From assembly GCA_964549625.1 (NCBI GenBank), contig CAZJVA010000007.1, positions 1 to 26,890 on the forward strand: 26,890 bases of DNA. The letters are read 5' to 3'. The stretch comes from UBA12474 sp964549625. Its GTDB lineage: Bacteria; Babelota; Babeliae; Babelales; Babelaceae. The translations under genes were made by a program, and so were the position numbers. Below are positions 24,704 to 26,890 of this stretch, one piece after another. Within the stretch, counting starts at the first letter, position 1; each line of letters starts with the position of its first letter. The notes beneath the pieces are model-generated. The model was not told the DNA's origin and did not search any database. It saw only the letters and a list, made by a program, of their open reading frames with translations.

Positions 24704-25489
24704 ATGCAAGGAAATTTTTTTACCCGGATTGATGGGGTTTGGCGGTTTACATTTCTCCAGTTGATGCGTTATTTTTGGGGATGGTTGTTTTTTTCAATTG
24801 CACAGGTATTCTTTTTGGCTTTTGGAGCGGCTTGCGCGGCGTTAGGGGTTATGAGTCTTATTGGTTTTGATAGTACACTGCTTTGTGGGCAGTGCTTTGG
24901 TGCACTGGAGCAATCTTCTGGTGGTGTGATTTCATCGGGCCCATTAGTTGTTGTTTTGCGTGCATTTGCTTCAAAACCGCTGGGTTTGTTGATTTTGTTG
25001 GTGGGGTGTGTGAGCTTTTGCTATGGATTGTGGCTTAATTTTGGCGTAAATCGTATAGCATATCGATTGTCTCAGCCTGGAGCGTCAAGCGAGCGGTTGT
25101 TCTGGTCGATGTTTTCAATTGAACTTGTTTGGTTTTTGAGGGTTGTTGGCGCTAGCCTCTTGCTTATGGTGATTATGCTTCCGGCTTTTGTCGCATTTAT
25201 TATACCTGGTGTTTTCTTGATGATTCGTTTGATTGCTGTTTTTCCTATTATGGCGACGGATGCGACGTGTACGATTCGTCAGGCATTTGTTAGGAGTTGG
25301 CGACTCACCGCTTCGTTGTGGCCACTGGCGCTTTGGTTTTTTCTTGGTTTAGTTGTGATTCATCTTTGTTTGGCGTCATATATCCGGGTTTTTTTTAGTG
25401 TTTCTGGTTTTGCCTTGGCGCGATTTGCCTTGTTTAACGAGATGTCAGAAATCGCATCGGAGGATGCACAAGAACTAGTAGGTGCATAA
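24704..25489 (+). CDS. Multi-helix membrane protein, paralogue of the next gene
   Basis: This 261-residue protein has about six hydrophobic helices. Near residues 160-200 it has the pattern IPGVFLMIRLIAVFPIMA then IRQAFVRSWRLT. PG-x-x-L-x-x-R followed by an A-x-x-x-S-W-R-x-T segment is typical of a broad class of bacterial membrane proteins of unknown role (DUF975/YciC-like). ATG follows GAGGAGC at a normal distance. The partner gene begins 22 bases after its stop with the same motif, so the two are probably cotranscribed and may form a heteromeric complex. The transported or bound substrate is unknown. Confidence 0.8.
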   Translation: MQGNFFTRIDGVWRFTFLQLMRYFWGWLFFSIAQVFFLAFGAACAALGVMSLIGFDSTLLCGQCFGALEQSSGGVISSGPLVVVLRAFASKPLGLLILLVGCVSFCYGLWLNFGVNRIAYRLSQPGASSERLFWSMFSIELVWFLRVVGASLLLMVIMLPAFVAFIIPGVFLMIRLIAVFPIMATDATCTIRQAFVRSWRLTASLWPLALWFFLGLVVIHLCLASYIRVFFSVSGFALARFALFNEMSEIASEDAQELVGA

Positions 25490-25511
25490 TTTTTCCTTGA
25501 GGAGATAGCGT

Positions 25512-26255
25512 ATGAACTATCGATACAGTAACAAAAATGCTTTTTCTTGGGCGCTTGGAGAGTTGCTTGAGCATGCTGGGTTATGGCTTGCTTTGGTTGC
25601 TATTCGTCTTTTCCCATTGTTTGGGTTATTACTGGCACTGGCGATACCGGTGTTACTACCTGTTCAGGCGATGACGGCATGGTCGCCTTTTGCAGGTCAG
25701 TGGAGTCCCGAAGTTGTTGGGTCATTGATGTCTTGGATGACGCCGTCAGGAGTTGTGTTATCAATTATTTTGTTTGCGTCATTTTCATTTATATTTGCAG
25801 CAGTTTGGACTGGGGGGATTGCTCTTTCTTTGGATATCTATGATGATGGCCATAGTACGTTACGTCGTTTTTGGGCATATATGTTTGCCTATGCATGGCG
25901 TTCTTGGTTGCTTTTTTTGCTACTGGGGCTTATTGTCCTTTGCGGCTTAATCTGCTTTGTTGTTCCTGGTCTATGGCTCTTGCTGCGTTTGTGGTTTGCG
26001 CCGTACGTCTTGGTTGATTTATCGGTTGGCCCGGTAGATGCGTGCAAAGCAAGTTGGCGCATGACTCGCGGTATGACGACAAAGCTAGCGGTTACGGCTT
26101 TGGTTTTATTTTTTATTGGCGGTGCACTTTGGTCGACGTTTTGGCTTTTTAATTTTGTGTACCCATTTACCTTGCTTGTTCGAACATACATCTATCGGTC
26201 TATGAGGCTTTACCAAAATACTATTGATGAGGTTGAGCTAGTAGCAGTTTTTTAA
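25512..26255 (+). CDS. Multi-helix membrane protein, paralogue of the previous gene
   Basis: This 247-residue protein has about six membrane helices. It carries the same signature as the upstream gene: VPGLWLLLRLWFAPYVLVD followed by CKASWRMTRGM. It shares the TM layout but differs in the first 100 residues. ATG follows GAGGAGA. It ends two bases from the convergent gene at 26258. No function is recognised. Confidence 0.8.
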   Translation: MNYRYSNKNAFSWALGELLEHAGLWLALVAIRLFPLFGLLLALAIPVLLPVQAMTAWSPFAGQWSPEVVGSLMSWMTPSGVVLSIILFASFSFIFAAVWTGGIALSLDIYDDGHSTLRRFWAYMFAYAWRSWLLFLLLGLIVLCGLICFVVPGLWLLLRLWFAPYVLVDLSVGPVDACKASWRMTRGMTTKLAVTALVLFFIGGALWSTFWLFNFVYPFTLLVRTYIYRSMRLYQNTIDEVELVAVF

Positions 26256-26257
26256 GG

Positions 26258-26890
26258 TCAAAACTGTAGTTTTTCTGATGGTACAACCGCTCCCGTTGTA
26301 CCATCAAAATGAATGGTCTCAGAGTTCCAGGTTCCTGCTTGCCAGTCCGAATGAATATGGAGGACAGTGTCGTATTTTACCTGAAAAAGACCTTCATATT
26401 GTTTTGCAGTTGCCAAAGCTGTGCGCGGGGCTACGTTGAGTGTCGCAACAAGACAATCTTTGATGTTTTTTGGTGAGGTCCCAGGTTTTATAGGAAAATA
26501 TGTTCCTACTCCGGGAACACTTGTGATGTCAGAGAATTTGTCTTTTGGTTTTTGTTGGTGCGCACGCACGACCTCCACGACATAGTATTTGCCGTCTTTT
26601 TTTAAATCGCTGAGAAATTTTTCGGTGTCTTTTTTGCCAAGGCCGAATTTTCGATGGGCTCCAAAATCTACTGAATCTTCTTCGTCAATGTAGTCGCCCC
26701 ATAGCGTTGATCGTCTTACTTTGTGGGGATATTTGAGAGATGTGTGCCACGTTTGATTGCTTTCTAAGAGGTTTTGTAATTGTCGTATATTGTGTTTATA
26801 AATTTTTGGTTCCATTTGGAACGAATCGATTCCGCCGTGTACGAGATAGAGAAAATTAGGGGTTTTAGATTCTTTGTTAGGAACTTGCAA
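26258..26890 (-). CDS. C-terminal part of a protein of unknown function (cut by window end)
   Basis: The frame stays open to the last base of the window, so the true start lies beyond it; the TTG at the edge is not a supported start. About 210 residues are visible, soluble and Lys/Thr/His-rich, without membrane segments. Segments such as FLYLVHGGIDSF, STLWGDYIDEED and YVVEVVRAHQQKP suggest a compact alpha/beta fold, but I recognise no family. The sequence VLHIHSDWQAGTWNSETIHF near the end hints at a beta-rich C-terminus. The final codons include a 12-bp inverted repeat at the DNA level. Confidence 0.7.
   Translation of the reverse strand: MQVPNKESKTPNFLYLVHGGIDSFQMEPKIYKHNIRQLQNLLESNQTWHTSLKYPHKVRRSTLWGDYIDEEDSVDFGAHRKFGLGKKDTEKFLSDLKKDGKYYVVEVVRAHQQKPKDKFSDITSVPGVGTYFPIKPGTSPKNIKDCLVATLNVAPRTALATAKQYEGLFQVKYDTVLHIHSDWQAGTWNSETIHFDGTTGAVVPSEKLQF
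26260..26306. repeat. Two adjacent inverted repeats at the junction of convergent genes
   Basis: AAAACT-GT-AGTTTT (26260-26273) is followed by TGATGGTACAAC (26276-26287) and its perfect inverse GTTGTACCATCA (26295-26306) around a 7-base loop. Both lie inside the 3' end of the minus-strand gene and just past the plus-strand stop at 26255. They may serve as terminators, though long T-runs are absent. Confidence 0.5.

Overview
The window looks like the chromosome of a Gram-negative, moderately AT-rich bacterium. The Gram-negative signs are an outer-membrane barrel protein ending in Phe, a Skp/OmpH-type periplasmic protein, and many short proteins with signal peptides. Taxonomy is inference only. 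A host-associated lineage with many exported orphan and repeat proteins, such as Candidatus Dependentiae (TM6), would fit, but nothing here proves it.

Layout. Positions 1-1231 hold the 3' third of a 23S rRNA, a 5S rRNA and the rRNA operon terminator. Positions 1246-4503 hold a polytopic membrane protein and three small exported proteins of unknown function. Positions 4515-9630 hold housekeeping genes: a Skp/OmpH-like chaperone with a clear promoter, peptidyl-tRNA hydrolase (pth), an exported WD40 propeller, and alanyl-tRNA synthetase (alaS). A 10-bp inverted repeat separates alaS from a divergent outer-membrane barrel gene.

Positions 9719-19876 are the remarkable part. Six same-strand genes lie close together: an outer-membrane barrel protein, a pentameric ligand-gated ion channel (pLGIC) homologue, an exported PPP-phosphatase-like/periplasmic-binding-protein fusion, a second pLGIC homologue, and two more such fusions, the last pair overlapping by 4 bases. 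The fusions carry GDxHG, GDxxxR and FSAP landmarks of eukaryotic-type PPP phosphatases. All three lack the GNHE core and the segment that carries the RAHQ metal ligand in PP1. Their C-terminal halves look like the LivJ-type (Peripla_BP_6) ligand-binding fold. My inference is a periplasmic sensory system: the barrel admits a small molecule, the fusions bind it, and the channels turn binding into ion flow.

Positions 19873-23227 hold an EamA-type transporter and an RluA-family pseudouridine synthase on the minus strand, then the magnesium transporter MgtE on the plus strand. Positions 23277-23659 hold tRNA-Lys(CTT), tRNA-Lys(TTT) and tRNA-Glu(TTC). Positions 23868-26890 hold a small exported protein with a strong terminator, two related membrane proteins in tandem, and a gene cut by the window edge.

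Across the window the plus strand is rich in G and T. Plus-strand genes therefore encode Phe/Val/Gly/Trp-rich proteins and minus-strand genes encode Lys/Thr/Asn/Ile-rich ones, which suggests the plus strand is the leading replication strand. No stretch over 300 bases lacks a gene.
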